This document shows, in pieces, positions 25,051-37,601 of a DNA stretch of 64,000 bases. The DNA lies in assembly GCF_900110115.1 (NCBI RefSeq), contig NZ_FOCM01000001.1:248001-312000 (forward strand), written 5' to 3'. The notes beneath the pieces are model-generated. The model was not told the DNA's origin, searched no databases, and saw only the letters and a list, made by a program, of their open reading frames with translations. The number at the start of each line of letters is the position of its first letter. Positions within the stretch are counted from its first letter, which is position 1. The position numbers and the translations under genes were made by a program. The stretch comes from Palleronia pelagia (GTDB lineage Bacteria > Pseudomonadota > Alphaproteobacteria > Rhodobacterales > Rhodobacteraceae).

Positions 25051-27375
25051 TCAGTCGGCGGTCAGAAGCGGCGGCTTCTTCGAGCCGAGGCGCCGGGTTT
25101 CGGGCGGATCGATCCGAAGATCGATCTCGCCGTCCTTGACGCCCACCTGCACGACGCCGCCCTTCGCGAGCTTGCCGAACAGCAGTTCCTCGGCCAGCGG
25201 CTTCTTGATGTGCTCCTGGATGACGCGGCCCAGCGGACGCGCGCCCATCTTGTCGTCGTAGCCACGATCGGCCAGCCACTCGGCGGCGGGCTTCGTCAGC
25301 TCTATGGACACGTTGCGGTCCATCAGCTGGGCTTCGAGCTGCAGCACGAATTTCTCGACGACTTGCAGAATGACCTCTTTCGGCAGGGCGCCGAAACTGA
25401 TCACCGCGTCCAGGCGGTTCCGGAACTCGGGCGTGAAGGTCCGCTCGATCGCGGCGGTATCCTCGCCCTCGCGGCGGTCGCGGCCGAAGCCCATGGCGGA
25501 TTTCGACATCTCCGCGGCGCCCGCGTTCGAGGTCATGATGAGGACCACGTTGCGGAAGTCGACCGCGCGGCCGTTGTGATCGGTCAGCTTGCCGTGGTCC
25601 ATCACCTGCAGAAGGATGTTGAACACGTCCGGGTGCGCCTTCTCGATCTCGTCCAGCAGCAGCACGCAGTGCGGGTGCTGGTCGACGCCATCGGTCAGCA
25701 TGCCGCCCTGGTCGAAGCCGACATAGCCCGGAGGCGCGCCGATCAGGCGGCTGACCGCGTGCTTCTCCATGTATTCCGACATGTCGAAGCGCAGCAGTTC
25801 CACGCCCAGCGTATCGGCCAGCTGCTTGGCGACCTCGGTCTTGCCGACGCCGGTGGGGCCCGCGAACAGGTAGTTGCCGATGGGCTTTTCCGGTTCGCGC
25901 AGGCCCGCGCGGCTGAGCTTGATCGCCGACGAAAGCGCCTCGATCGCAATGTCCTGGCCGAAGACCACGCGCTTCAGCGTGCCCTCGAGATCCTTCAGCA
26001 CCGCCGCGTCATCCTTGCTGACGTTCTTCGGCGGAATACGGGCGATCTTGGCGACGACGGCCTCGATCTCCTTGGTGCCGATGGTCTTGCGCCGCTTCGA
26101 TTCGGCCACGAGATGCTGGGCCGCGCCGGCCTCGTCGATCACGTCGATGGCCTTGTCCGGCAGCTTGCGGTCGTTGATGTAGCGCGACGACAGTTCCACC
26201 GCGGTCTTGATCGCGTCGTTGGTGTACTTGATGTCGTGGTGATCCTCGAAATACGGCTTGAGGCCGCGCAGGATCTTCACGCTGTCTTCGACCGAAGGCT
26301 CGGTCACGTCGATCTTCTGGAACCGCCGCGACAGGGCGCGGTCCTTCTCGAAGTGCTGTCGGAACTCCTTGTAGGTGGTCGAGCCCATGCAGCGCAGCTT
26401 GCCGCCCTGGAGCGCGGGCTTCAGCAGGTTCGAGGCGTCCATCGCCCCACCCGAGGTCGCGCCGGCGCCGATCACGGTGTGGATCTCGTCAATGAACAGC
26501 ACGGCGTCGTCATGATCCTCCATCTCGGACATGACGGCTTTCAGCCGCTCTTCGAAATCGCCGCGATAGCGGGTGCCCGCCAGCAGCGCGCCCATGTCGA
26601 GCGAGTAGATGGTGGTCTTCGACAGGACTTCGGGGGTCTGCCCCTCGACGATCTTCTTGGCGAGACCCTCGGCAATGGCCGTCTTGCCCACGCCGGGATC
26701 GCCCACCAGAAGCGGGTTGTTCTTGCGGCGGCGGCACAGCACCTGGATGCAGCGCTCGACCTCGTGTTCGCGGCCGATCAGCGGGTCGACCTCGCCCTGC
26801 TGCGACTTCTCGTTCAGGTTCACGCAGTACTTTGCCAGCGCGGATTCCTTGCCGTCGCCGTCCTCGACCTGGGTGTTCATCTCCTCTTCCGATTCCGACG
26901 ACCCGGTGATCGGGCGCGGTTCGGAATGGGCGGCGTCCTTCGCAACGCCGTGGGCGATGTAGTTCACCGCGTCGTAGCGGGTCATGTCCTGTTCCTGCAG
27001 GAAGTACGCGGCGTTGCTTTCCCGCTCGGCGAAGATGGCGACGAGCACGTTGGCACCGGTCACCTCGGTCCGGCCCGAGGACTGGACGTGGATCGCGGCG
27101 CGCTGGATCACGCGCTGGAAGGCGGCGGTCGGGACGGCCTCGGAGCCCTCGACCTCGGTCACGAGGGTCGACAGGTCGTCCTCGATGAATTCCACCAGGG
27201 TCTGGCGCAGTTCTTCCAGGTCGACCGAGCAGGCGGTCAGCACCTTCGCCGCGTCCGGCTCGTCGGTCAGCGCGAGGAGCAGATGCTCCAGCGTGGCGAG
27301 CTCGTGGCGGCGGGTGTTGGCTAGCGCCAGGGCTGCATGAATGGCTTGCTCGAGCGTGTTGGAGAATGACGGCAC
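25051..27375 (-). CDS. clpA: ATP-dependent Clp protease ATP-binding subunit ClpA
   Basis: This is a 774-residue Hsp100 unfoldase. It has an N-terminal Clp-N repeat domain (residues about 1-140, with LATLEHLLLAL), a first AAA domain with GDPGVGKT, a second with GPTGVGKT, and a C-terminal D2-small domain. It feeds substrates into ClpP. I chose the GTG at 27375, preceded by AAAGGAG; this gives the normal VPSFSNTLEQAIH start. clpS, often just upstream, is not adjacent here. A heat-shock-like promoter candidate lies at 27446-27473. Confidence 0.96.
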   Translation of the reverse strand: MPSFSNTLEQAIHAALALANTRRHELATLEHLLLALTDEPDAAKVLTACSVDLEELRQTLVEFIEDDLSTLVTEVEGSEAVPTAAFQRVIQRAAIHVQSSGRTEVTGANVLVAIFAERESNAAYFLQEQDMTRYDAVNYIAHGVAKDAAHSEPRPITGSSESEEEMNTQVEDGDGKESALAKYCVNLNEKSQQGEVDPLIGREHEVERCIQVLCRRRKNNPLLVGDPGVGKTAIAEGLAKKIVEGQTPEVLSKTTIYSLDMGALLAGTRYRGDFEERLKAVMSEMEDHDDAVLFIDEIHTVIGAGATSGGAMDASNLLKPALQGGKLRCMGSTTYKEFRQHFEKDRALSRRFQKIDVTEPSVEDSVKILRGLKPYFEDHHDIKYTNDAIKTAVELSSRYINDRKLPDKAIDVIDEAGAAQHLVAESKRRKTIGTKEIEAVVAKIARIPPKNVSKDDAAVLKDLEGTLKRVVFGQDIAIEALSSAIKLSRAGLREPEKPIGNYLFAGPTGVGKTEVAKQLADTLGVELLRFDMSEYMEKHAVSRLIGAPPGYVGFDQGGMLTDGVDQHPHCVLLLDEIEKAHPDVFNILLQVMDHGKLTDHNGRAVDFRNVVLIMTSNAGAAEMSKSAMGFGRDRREGEDTAAIERTFTPEFRNRLDAVISFGALPKEVILQVVEKFVLQLEAQLMDRNVSIELTKPAAEWLADRGYDDKMGARPLGRVIQEHIKKPLAEELLFGKLAKGGVVQVGVKDGEIDLRIDPPETRRLGSKKPPLLTAD

Positions 27376-27445
27376 GAGGGTGCTCCTTTTATTGGGCGGG
27401 CGCTGCGAGCGGGCCACAACGCCACCGTGACCTCATAGGATTAAA

Positions 27446-27473
27446 GCTTGGTTGTTTGTGCCAAGGCTTCAAG
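27446..27473 (-). promoter_or_regulatory. Weak heat-shock-like (RpoH) promoter candidate of clpA
   Basis: On the minus strand CTTGAA (27468-27473) and CCAAGC (27446-27451) are 16 bp apart. The -35 matches RpoH well and the -10 only partly, so this is tentative. Confidence 0.25.
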
Positions 27474-27550
27474 GTTTTTCTTTGTCGCATCGGTCACAAA
27501 ATCGGGGACTGCGCGGATGCGGCTCAGCGACGGCTTACGAATGCGGCAGT

Positions 27551-28315
27551 TCAGAAATCGTCCTTGCGGGACCGGATTTCCGCGAACACCGCCGCATCGT
27601 CTGACTGTTCCATAGATAGGGCCTGTTTCACCGCGTCCAAGTGGGCGCGCAGGAACGGATTGGTGGCCTTCTCGTCGCCGAGGTTCGAGGGCACGGTGGG
27701 CCGGTTCTCGGCGCGCGTGGCCTCGATCCGCAGCACCCTTTCGCGCAGCACGGTGTTCTCGGGTTCGATGGTCAGCGCGAAGCGGCCATTGGTCATCGTG
27801 TACTCGTGGCCGGAGTAGACCGTGGTGTCGTTCGGCAGCTCGAGGAACTTCTTCAGGCTGCCCCACATCTGCTCCATCGTGCCCTCGAACACCCGGCCGC
27901 ATCCCAGCGCCATCAGGCTGTCGGCCGTGAAGGCGGCCTTCTGCGCGGGCATGATGAAGGCGACGTGGTTGATGGTGTGGCCCGACACGTCCCAGACCTG
28001 CACCTCGTCCGCACCGAAGGTGAAGCTGTCGCCGTCGTTCACCGCGCGGTCCAGCGGCGGCAGGCGGTCGGCATCCGCGCCGCAGCCCGTGACCGTGAGC
28101 CCCGGGAAGGCGTCGCGCAGGCCGGGCAGACCGTCGACATGGTCGAAATGGTGGTGGGTGATCCAGACCTCGTCCAGCCCCCAGCCACGGTCGTTCAGCG
28201 CGGCGACGATCGGCGCCGCCTCGGGGGCGTCGACCACGGCGGTGCGGTTTCCGTCGTGAATCGCGAAGGCGTAATTGTCTTCCCGGCAGGGAATTGTCAG
28301 GATTTCGGTGGGCAT
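27551..28315 (-). CDS. gloB: Hydroxyacylglutathione hydrolase (glyoxalase II)
   Basis: This is a 254-residue metallo-beta-lactamase-fold enzyme. The metal-binding motif THHHFDH is at residues 53-59, a further His lies in GHTINH, and the C-terminal substrate site contains SGHEYT and the Lys/Arg-rich [12 protein letters not shown] stretch. It hydrolyses S-lactoylglutathione to lactate and glutathione. It is divergent from a methyltransferase gene, with 66 bp between. Confidence 0.95.
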   Translation of the reverse strand: MPTEILTIPCREDNYAFAIHDGNRTAVVDAPEAAPIVAALNDRGWGLDEVWITHHHFDHVDGLPGLRDAFPGLTVTGCGADADRLPPLDRAVNDGDSFTFGADEVQVWDVSGHTINHVAFIMPAQKAAFTADSLMALGCGRVFEGTMEQMWGSLKKFLELPNDTTVYSGHEYTMTNGRFALTIEPENTVLRERVLRIEATRAENRPTVPSNLGDEKATNPFLRAHLDAVKQALSMEQSDDAAVFAEIRSRKDDF

Positions 28316-28381
28316 GGTGCAGGCTCCGGGATCTGGGTCTTGCGTCTGCCTTGGAGACTAAGGCGCGCGAAGGGGCCGACA

Positions 28382-29146
28382 ATGCATCTGGACGTCCGCG
28401 ATCTGCGCAGTTTCTACTATCGCACCGCGCTGGGGCGTGCCGCGCAGAAGGCGGTGCGCGACCAGGTGGTGCGCATGTGGCCCGTCGCGCGGGGCGAGTC
28501 GGTGGCCGGCTTCGGCTTCGCGGTGCCGGTGATGCGCCCCTACCTGGCGGGGGCGCGTCGGGTCATCGGGCTGATGCCGGGGCCGCAGGGGGTCATGCCC
28601 TGGCCCGCGGGCCAGCCCAACGTGTCGGTCCTGTGCGAAGAGACCCTGTGGCCGGTGCAGACCGGGCAGCTCGACAAGCTGATCCTGCTGCACGGGCTGG
28701 AGACGTCCGAGAACGCCCACGCCGTGCTGCGCGAATGCTACCGCACGCTGGGACCGGGGGGCAGGGCGCTGTTCATCGTGCCGAACCGGGCGGGCCTGTG
28801 GTCCAGCAACGACCGCACGCCCTTCGGCTATGGCCGGCCCTATTCGCTGGGCCAGCTCGAGGCGCAGCTGAAGGATTTCGATTTCATCCCCCTGCGCCAC
28901 GCCGCCGCGCTGTTCCAGCCGGCCACGGATCAACGGTTCTGGATGCGCGCCGGCCCGCTGCTGGAACGGGCGGGGCGGTCGATCACCGGGCGCTTTGCCG
29001 GGGGGGTCCTGATGGTCGAGGCCAAGAAGCAGGTGCCCGCGCGGGCCGGGGGCACCGGCGTGGCCGTGCGCCGCAAGAGCAGGGTGCTGGAGGGTTTGGG
29101 CGGTCCCGCGCCCGAGCCCGCGCGCAGCGTGGGTGGCATGCCCTGA
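28382..29146 (+). CDS. Class I SAM-dependent methyltransferase-like protein
   Basis: This is a 254-residue protein with the Methyltransf_11-type plan: the SAM-binding loop region lies near [16 protein letters not shown], and the following helix-strand is [13 protein letters not shown] motif III-like [14 protein letters not shown] appears near residues 122-135. The classical E/DxGxGxG loop is degenerate, so activity is uncertain. The substrate is unknown. It is divergent from gloB; such proteins usually sit beside gloB in Rhodobacterales. Confidence 0.72.
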   Translation: MHLDVRDLRSFYYRTALGRAAQKAVRDQVVRMWPVARGESVAGFGFAVPVMRPYLAGARRVIGLMPGPQGVMPWPAGQPNVSVLCEETLWPVQTGQLDKLILLHGLETSENAHAVLRECYRTLGPGGRALFIVPNRAGLWSSNDRTPFGYGRPYSLGQLEAQLKDFDFIPLRHAAALFQPATDQRFWMRAGPLLERAGRSITGRFAGGVLMVEAKKQVPARAGGTGVAVRRKSRVLEGLGGPAPEPARSVGGMP

Positions 29147-29288
29147 GCCCGGACGGCCCGCGGGTGCGAACAGGATCGGCACAGGCGGCTTTTCCTGCCC
29201 GGAAAGGATGCTAAAACCTTGACCAGACCCGTTCGTCGGCGATCACGATGGCGTGGATTGACCGGTTGCGGGGGGGCGGGGGCTCTGC

Positions 29289-29316
29289 TAGAGCAAGCCC
29301 GATTTTGATGCGCGCC
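29289..29316 (+). promoter_or_regulatory. Weak promoter candidate of the F1 ATP synthase operon
   Basis: TTGCGG and CTAGAG are about 16 bp apart (approximate positions), with a G-rich spacer, roughly 90 bp before atpH. This is a weak match and only a candidate. Confidence 0.25.
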
Positions 29317-29396
29317 GCGCCCTGGCGCCGGAAACCATCGCGTCTCGCAAGGCTCCGGCGGCTGGGTGAGGTGCGCAATACATCGAAAGGGTTGAC

Positions 29397-29957
29397 GTGT
29401 CCGAACCAGCTTCGATCTCAACCGGCATTGCCGACCGCTATGCCACCGCCATCTTCGAGCTTGCGCGCGACGAAGGCGCGCTGCCCCAGATCAAGGCCGA
29501 TTGCGATACGCTGGCCGGCGCCCTGGACAGCTCGGAAGATTTCCGCGACCTGATCCATTCGCCGCTCTACAGCCGCGAACAGCAGCAGTCCGCGATCGCC
29601 AAGCTCGCGGAGCAGATGGGTCTGCACCAGATCACCGGCAACACGCTGAAGCTTATGGCCTCCAAGCGCCGTCTGTTCGTGCTGCGGGCGCTGATCTCGC
29701 AGCTTCGCGACATGATCGCCGAGGAAAACGGCGAGGTGACCGCCGACGTGACCGCCGCCGCGCCGCTGAACGACGATCAGCGGGCCGCGCTGGCCGAGAC
29801 CCTGAAGAAAAGCGTCGGCCGCGACGTGAACATCAATCTGAGCGTCGATGAAACTCTCATCGGCGGTCTTGTCGTCAAGGTAGGCTCGAAGATGATCGAC
29901 ACCTCGATCCGCTCGAAGCTCGCCGCTCTCCAGAACACCATGAAAGAGGTCGGATAA
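29397..29957 (+). CDS. atpH: ATP synthase subunit delta (F1)
   Basis: This is a 186-residue OSCP/delta subunit with N-terminal helices ([17 protein letters not shown]) and a C-terminal beta-alpha part ([20 protein letters not shown]). It links F1 to the peripheral stalk formed by b and b'. It starts with GTG at 29397. It is the first gene of the F1 operon atpHAGDC; the next gene, atpA, starts directly after its stop. Confidence 0.96.
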   Translation: MSEPASISTGIADRYATAIFELARDEGALPQIKADCDTLAGALDSSEDFRDLIHSPLYSREQQQSAIAKLAEQMGLHQITGNTLKLMASKRRLFVLRALISQLRDMIAEENGEVTADVTAAAPLNDDQRAALAETLKKSVGRDVNINLSVDETLIGGLVVKVGSKMIDTSIRSKLAALQNTMKEVG

Positions 29958-31496
<1,539 letters not shown>

Positions 31497-31518
31497 TTGT
31501 CCTTAAAGGGAAAGCACA

Positions 31519-32400
31519 ATGCCTAACCTCAAGGATCTGAAAAATCGGATCGACTCGGTCAAATCGACCAAGAAGATCACGAAGGCCATGCAGATGGTGG
31601 CCGCCGCGAAACTGCGGCGGGCCCAGGAAGCTGCCGAGAACGCCCGGCCCTATGCCGAGCGTTTCGACGCGGTGATGGGTCAGCTGGCCGCCAGCGTCGG
31701 CGACAGCGAAACCGCGCCCAAGCTTCTGCGTGGCACGGGCAAGGACGATACCCATCTGCTGGTCGTGATGACGGCTGAGAAGGGGCTTTGCGGCGGGTTC
31801 AACACGAACATCGTCAAGAAATCGATTGTCCGGATCAAGCAGTCCCTCGCCGATGGCAAGACCGTCAAGATCATCACCGTCGGCAAGAAGGGCCGGGATG
31901 TATTGCGCCGTCAGTATCGCGATCACCTGATCGACCACGTGGACCTGACAGAGGTCAAGCGTGTCGGCTACGGCGACGCGCAGGACATCGCGCGCGGCAT
32001 CCTGAAGCGGTTCGACGCCGATGAGTTCGACCGCTGCTTCATCTACTATGGCGAGTTCGAGAACGTCGTTTCCCAGCACCCGCGCGAACAGCAGGTGATC
32101 CCGGCGACCTTCGACAAGCCCGAGGAAGACGCCGACGCCGGCCAGACGCTCTACGATTACGAGCCGGGCGAGGAGGAGATCCTGGCGGACCTCCTGCCGC
32201 GCGGCGTGGCCACCCAGATCTTCGCGGCGCTGCTGGAAAACGCCGCGTCCGAACAGGGTGCGCGGATGACCGCGATGGACAACGCCACGCGCAACGCCGA
32301 GGACATGGTCGAGGACCTGAATCGCGAATACAACCGCACGCGCCAGGCCGTGATCACCAACGAGCTGATCGAAATCATTTCGGGCGCCGAAGCGCTCTAA
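31519..32400 (+). CDS. atpG: ATP synthase subunit gamma (F1)
   Basis: This is a 293-residue central-stalk subunit. The N-terminal helix (RIDSVKSTKKITKAMQMVAA) and the C-terminal helix (MTAMDNATRNAEDMVEDLNR) that form the rotating coiled coil are both clear. The middle domain is Rossmann-like with GLCGGFN. A GGGAAAG ribosome-binding site precedes the ATG. Third gene of the F1 operon. Confidence 0.98.
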   Translation: MPNLKDLKNRIDSVKSTKKITKAMQMVAAAKLRRAQEAAENARPYAERFDAVMGQLAASVGDSETAPKLLRGTGKDDTHLLVVMTAEKGLCGGFNTNIVKKSIVRIKQSLADGKTVKIITVGKKGRDVLRRQYRDHLIDHVDLTEVKRVGYGDAQDIARGILKRFDADEFDRCFIYYGEFENVVSQHPREQQVIPATFDKPEEDADAGQTLYDYEPGEEEILADLLPRGVATQIFAALLENAASEQGARMTAMDNATRNAEDMVEDLNREYNRTRQAVITNELIEIISGAEAL

Positions 32401-33843
<1,443 letters not shown>

Positions 33844-33896
33844 TCCTGCGGGGGCCGGTTCCGGCCGGCTCCGCCATCTGACACAGAGGACGAGAC

Positions 33897-34334
33897 ATGG
33901 CCGATACTTTGAAATTCGACCTGGTCAGCCCCGAGCGGCGCGTGGCCTCAATGCAGGTCACGGCCGTGCGCCTTCCGGCCACCGAAGGCGACATGACCGC
34001 CATGCCCGATCATGCGCCGACCCTGACCACGCTGCGTCCGGGCGTTCTGCACGCTGAGGGCCCCGACGGCACCGTTGAATTCGTGGTGACCGGCGGCTTC
34101 GCCGAGATCGGCGCCGAGGGCGTATCGGTCCTGGCCGAGGAAAGCCTTCCTCGTGACGAGGTCACGCAAGAGACGATCGACCGCATGGTCGAAGAGGCAG
34201 CGAAGGCCCACGCCAAGGCCAAGGACCAGTTCGACAACCAGCCCGGCCCCGTGGACGACGCGGCCAAGCTGCTGTCTGACATGGTCGCCATGGGCGAACA
34301 TATCGGCCTGTCTCCCAAGCAGCCGTCGCTGTAA
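33897..34334 (+). CDS. atpC: ATP synthase subunit epsilon (F1)
   Basis: This is a 145-residue subunit with the beta-sandwich N-terminal domain ([25 protein letters not shown]) and a C-terminal helical tail that ends in SPKQPSL. It joins the gamma subunit to the c ring and can inhibit hydrolysis. It is the last gene of the F1 operon and is followed by a strong stem-loop (34348-34369). Confidence 0.96.
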   Translation: MADTLKFDLVSPERRVASMQVTAVRLPATEGDMTAMPDHAPTLTTLRPGVLHAEGPDGTVEFVVTGGFAEIGAEGVSVLAEESLPRDEVTQETIDRMVEEAAKAHAKAKDQFDNQPGPVDDAAKLLSDMVAMGEHIGLSPKQPSL

Positions 34335-34347
34335 GCGGCGAGCGTCG

Positions 34348-34369
34348 CGGGCCACGCCACCGTGGCCCG
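34348..34369 (+). terminator. Strong hairpin after atpC without a U tract
   Basis: A perfect 9-bp stem CGGGCCACG/CGTGGCCCG with a CCAC loop lies 13 bp after the atpC stop. No T run follows, so it may stabilise the 3' end of the F1 transcript rather than end transcription on its own. Confidence 0.5.
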
Positions 34370-34398
34370 CCCGTCGCCCCGTTGTCGCGATCCCGCGG

Positions 34399-34749
34399 AT
34401 GAGGCGCTTTTCACTCCATAGCATCGGCATTCAGTCCGGACAGAAGATGCTATTCTCGGATTTCGCGCATAGCGGTCCCATGTGGACGGGCGAGGGGCCG
34501 CGCGAAGTGACCCAGCCGGTCGTCTTCGTCGAGCCCTTCCTCGAGGCGCCGCACGTCATGGTGTCGGTGGCGCTGTGGGACATCGACAGCGCGACGAACA
34601 TGCGGGCCGATATCTCGGCGCAACGGGTGACGCCGGAGGGTTTTTCCATCGTCTTCAAGACCTGGGGCGACTCGCGCCTGGCGCGCGTGCGGGCCGATTG
34701 GACCGCGATCGGCGCCGTCGACGATCCCGAGCTCTGGGACGTGGATTAA
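34399..34749 (+). CDS. H-type lectin domain protein
   Basis: This is a 116-residue protein matching the H-type lectin domain (a discoidin-like sugar-binding fold): FVEPFLEAPHVMVSVALWDID, then NMRADI..., VTPEGFSIVFKTWGDS, ARVRADWTAIG. It has no signal peptide, so it is probably cytoplasmic or exported without one. The ligand (GalNAc-type in animals) is unknown in bacteria. It follows the F1 operon at 64 bp and may be read-through transcribed. The start ATG at 34399 fits the domain start. Confidence 0.8.
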   Translation: MRRFSLHSIGIQSGQKMLFSDFAHSGPMWTGEGPREVTQPVVFVEPFLEAPHVMVSVALWDIDSATNMRADISAQRVTPEGFSIVFKTWGDSRLARVRADWTAIGAVDDPELWDVD

Positions 34750-34831
34750 CCTTAAAGGCACCGAATGCCATATCTTGGCCGCTTTGCCGCGTTACATCAC
34801 GGCAGGTTCCAAGCACGGCAGGCCATTTCCG

Positions 34832-35701
34832 GTGTCATTTACCACCGCCCTTCGACGACCCTCCATTCCGCATCTCGCCATTCTCGCGACGTGTCTCAGC
34901 CTGTTTGGCTACCTGATCACGGGATACTACGCGGCGCAGGATGCCGCGGCGCGGAAACTGGCGTTGCGGAACGCGCCGCCCGCAACCGTTTCGGTCGTCA
35001 ATTTCGAACCCGCTCGCGATACCGGGCTGGCGCGCGAGGTTTCGATCCGCGCGCAGATCGACACCTCCTTCGCCATGCGGCGGCCGATGATGTTGTACGG
35101 CCAGGCCGTTCACGCGCTGATCGTCCCCTTGCTGGCGCCGGATGCCATGGTGTCGGCCAAGGCCGATCTGATTTTCGGCTATACCGTCATTCCACTGCGC
35201 CGCGGCGAATCCGATAGCGAGGCGCTGCGCCGCGTCCTGCCCGAGACCGAGCTGGAGGGCCGCTATGGCCCCATCGTTTCGCTGGCCGGTCAGCGGCTGA
35301 GCCACCCGCGGCTGGCGACCCGCATCGCGAAACGGATCGCCCTGTGGGGCCGCGACGCGGTGCGCCAGGGACCGATGATCCTGCCCTTCGAAGGCCCACG
35401 GGCAACCGCCCTGTCGAGGGTGCCGCACAGCAACTTCCGCCAGTTCTTCCTGTGGCTGACCTTCGCCGGCATCACGGCATCGGCGGTCCTGCTCCGGGCG
35501 CAGTCCCAGATCGCACGTGACCGGCGGTTCTCGCGGGTCGACCGTCACAGGGCCTGGTCGAAGGACGTGACCTCGGCCAAGGGGGCCCACAGCTTCGTGC
35601 CGTTAATCGAGCAGGAAAGCCTGGGCCGCAGCCCCGACAAGGGCGAGCGGTCCGGCCCGGCGGCAATTTTGCAGCGGATCTGGCCGCTGCGCGGACGCTA
35701 G
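34832..35701 (+). CDS. Membrane-anchored protein of unknown function (two TM segments)
   Basis: This is a protein of about 289 residues with an N-terminal TM (residues 12-35, LAILATCLSLFGYLITGYY) and a C-terminal TM (about 205-222, FFLWLTFAGITASAVLL). Between them is an exported domain of about 170 residues. The start is uncertain: GTG at 34832 is chosen, while TTG at 34775 gives 19 more residues. The C-terminal tail is basic. Its stop overlaps the mipZ stop as CTAG on opposite strands. No family is recognised. Confidence 0.65.
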   Translation: MSFTTALRRPSIPHLAILATCLSLFGYLITGYYAAQDAAARKLALRNAPPATVSVVNFEPARDTGLAREVSIRAQIDTSFAMRRPMMLYGQAVHALIVPLLAPDAMVSAKADLIFGYTVIPLRRGESDSEALRRVLPETELEGRYGPIVSLAGQRLSHPRLATRIAKRIALWGRDAVRQGPMILPFEGPRATALSRVPHSNFRQFFLWLTFAGITASAVLLRAQSQIARDRRFSRVDRHRAWSKDVTSAKGAHSFVPLIEQESLGRSPDKGERSGPAAILQRIWPLRGR

Positions 35702-36507
35702 AAGTCGATCTCGACGCCCGGCAGGTCCAGCGCCTTCAAAAGGTCGCGCACCTCCTGCCGGGCGGCGACGTTGGACAGGTTCATGCCGCCCACGCCGACA
35801 TCGCGCAGGTCCAGCAGCGTCAGGCCGCGGGGAAACAGCTCGCGGAAGATCACGCGCTCGGAAAAGCCGGGGGCCACGCGGAAGCCGATGCGCTTGGCGA
35901 GGTTCGTCAGCGCCTCGCCCATCTTCTTTTTGTTGTGCATCTGCTGCGCGCCCACGCGGTTGCGCACCACGATCCAGTCGATGGGCTTCAGCCCGGCCCG
36001 CGCCCGCAACTGGCGGGCGTTCCAGACCATTTCCGAGTAGACCGACGGGCCGAGGATCTTGTTTGTGGTGCCGTCCACCCGGGCCAGCAGGTCGAAATCG
36101 ACGAAACTGTCGTTGAGCGGCGTGATCAGCGTGTCGGCCAGCGAATGGGCCACCTGGCTCAGGCGGGTGTGCGAACCGGGGCAGTCGATCAGGATGAAGT
36201 CCACGTCCTCCTCGAGCCCCGCCACGGCGGCCGAGAGACGCCGATCGTGTATGTTCTCGCCCGGCTCCAGCGCGTCCTGCGCGATGTCGGGCAACTGGCG
36301 AAAGCTGGGGGAGGGCAGGTCGACACCCGACTTCGCGATATAGGCCAGGCGGTTTTCGACGTAGCGACCCAAGCTCTGTTGCCGCAGGTCGAGGTCCAGC
36401 GCGCCGACCCGGTGCCCCATGCGAACCAGGGCGGTGGCCACGTGCATCGAGGTCGTGGACTTGCCCGACCCGCCCTTTTCGTTCCCCACAACGATAATAT
36501 GCGCCAT
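35698..36507 (-). CDS. mipZ: Division-plane positioning ATPase MipZ
   Basis: This is a 269-residue ParA/MinD-type ATPase with the deviant Walker A motif EKGGSGKSTTS (residues 9-19), DLDLRQQSLGRYVENR after switch I, and the MipZ-typical long C-terminal part. In Caulobacter and relatives MipZ binds ParB near the origin and inhibits FtsZ polymerisation, so the division site is set away from the poles. No parB lies in the window. It is downstream of rpmE on the same strand, with about 200 bp between. Confidence 0.93.
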   Translation of the reverse strand: MAHIIVVGNEKGGSGKSTTSMHVATALVRMGHRVGALDLDLRQQSLGRYVENRLAYIAKSGVDLPSPSFRQLPDIAQDALEPGENIHDRRLSAAVAGLEEDVDFILIDCPGSHTRLSQVAHSLADTLITPLNDSFVDFDLLARVDGTTNKILGPSVYSEMVWNARQLRARAGLKPIDWIVVRNRVGAQQMHNKKKMGEALTNLAKRIGFRVAPGFSERVIFRELFPRGLTLLDLRDVGVGGMNLSNVAARQEVRDLLKALDLPGVEIDF

Positions 36508-36661
36508 GTCCGCCCCTTGCCCGTGCCCGTCGTCCGGTTGTCCCGGTTTGGCGCGACTATATGGGCGCCCGCCGCCCGTTGGAAGCGATGCGGGGCGCGG
36601 GGAGGCACCATCGTTGCGTTAATGATGCCCGATTGCCCCGCGCTGCCACGGGGCCGCAACG

Positions 36662-36691
36662 AAAAACGCCGCCCCGGTCGGGGGCGGCGTC
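36662..36691 (-). terminator. Rho-independent terminator of rplS-rpmE
   Basis: On the minus strand, ACGCCGCCCC and GGGGCGGCGT form a 10-bp stem with a short loop, followed by TTTTTC. It lies 24 bp after the rpmE stop. Confidence 0.85.
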
Positions 36692-36714
36692 GTAATCTCG
36701 AAAAGGCGAAAGGC

Positions 36715-36936
36715 TCAGAAGCCCAGGCCTTCGTACTTCTTCTTGAACTTCGACACGCGGCCGCCGGTGTCCATCAGGCGGGTCGAGCCGCCGGTCCAGG
36801 CCGGGTGCACCGAGGGGTCGATGTCCAGCGCCAGCTGGTCGCCTTCGCTGCCCCAGGTCGAGCGCATCTGGACCACGTCGCCGTTGGTCATCTTGACGTC
36901 GATGACGTGATAGTCGGGATGGGTGTTCTTTTTCAT
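36715..36936 (-). CDS. rpmE: 50S ribosomal protein L31
   Basis: This is a 73-residue L31. It starts [10 protein letters not shown] and carries the [14 protein letters not shown] segment. It lacks the four zinc-binding cysteines of the C+ form, so it is the zinc-independent C- type common in this group. It lies 11 bp after rplS and shares its transcript. A strong terminator follows. Confidence 0.96.
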   Translation of the reverse strand: MKKNTHPDYHVIDVKMTNGDVVQMRSTWGSEGDQLALDIDPSVHPAWTGGSTRLMDTGGRVSKFKKKYEGLGF

Positions 36937-36947
36937 GGGGCTGCTCC

Positions 36948-37337
36948 TCAGGCTTCGGCGCCGCGGCCCTTGGGGGCGCGATAGTTGGTGACCTCGGCGA
37001 TACGGGCGGATTTGCCGCGACGCGCACGCAGGTAATACAGCTTCGACCGGCGAACCTTGCCGCGACGCACCACGGTGATGCTGTCGATATTGGTCGAGTG
37101 CAGTGGGAACACGCGCTCGACGCCTTCGCCGAAGCTGATCTTGCGAACGGTGAAGCTGCCCGCGATGCCGGCGCCGTTCTTGCGGCTGATGCAGACGCCT
37201 TCGTAGGCCTGCACGCGGGTCCGCGTGCCTTCCGTCACCTTATAGCCGACGCGGATGGTGTCACCCGCCTTGAAATCGGGAATGTCCTTGCCAAGCTCGG
37301 CGACTTGCTCGGCTTCGAGTTGTGCGATCAGATCCAT
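36948..37337 (-). CDS. rplS: 50S ribosomal protein L19
   Basis: This is a 129-residue L19 with the conserved [29 protein letters not shown] and [20 protein letters not shown] segments. It sits at the 30S-50S interface. Although rplS often follows trmD in one operon, here there are 264 bp between them and a separate promoter (37567-37595), giving a leader of more than 200 nt. Confidence 0.96.
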   Translation of the reverse strand: MDLIAQLEAEQVAELGKDIPDFKAGDTIRVGYKVTEGTRTRVQAYEGVCISRKNGAGIAGSFTVRKISFGEGVERVFPLHSTNIDSITVVRRGKVRRSKLYYLRARRGKSARIAEVTNYRAPKGRGAEA

Positions 37338-37566
37338 CCGAAACGCTCCTTCATGATGTGCCCGCGGTTTTTCCGCGAAGATATGCGCTGCGCGAGAGCT
37401 CTGGTCTTCGTCCCGGGTCCATGGCGCGGTATCGGCCCGCGCGATGCCCGCCAGAGGTCAGGCCGCTTTCCTTTCCGAACTGTCCCCCTGGAACCCGCAT
37501 CGGCCGAAGGTGCCGGAGCCACAGGACAACAGGCCCGACGACTCGATCCGAGCCGCAGACAGGCGC

Positions 37567-37595
37567 GGTATAGGGGCAGTGGGTCGTGGGATCAA
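37567..37595 (-). promoter_or_regulatory. Promoter candidate of rplS-rpmE
   Basis: On the minus strand TTGATC (37590-37595) and TATACC (37567-37572) are separated by exactly 17 bp, immediately downstream of the trmD stop. This implies a 5' leader of about 220 nt before rplS, in which GCGGAAAAACCGC can form a small hairpin (around 37365). Confidence 0.5.
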
Positions 37596-37601
37596 GCCCG
37601 C

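Noticed and set aside
27444-27497. Phasin-like peptide (VTDATKKNLEALAQTTKL) on the minus strand upstream of clpA
   Set aside because: It is only 18 residues at the end of a shadow frame of gloB, with no start codon or ribosome-binding site of its own.
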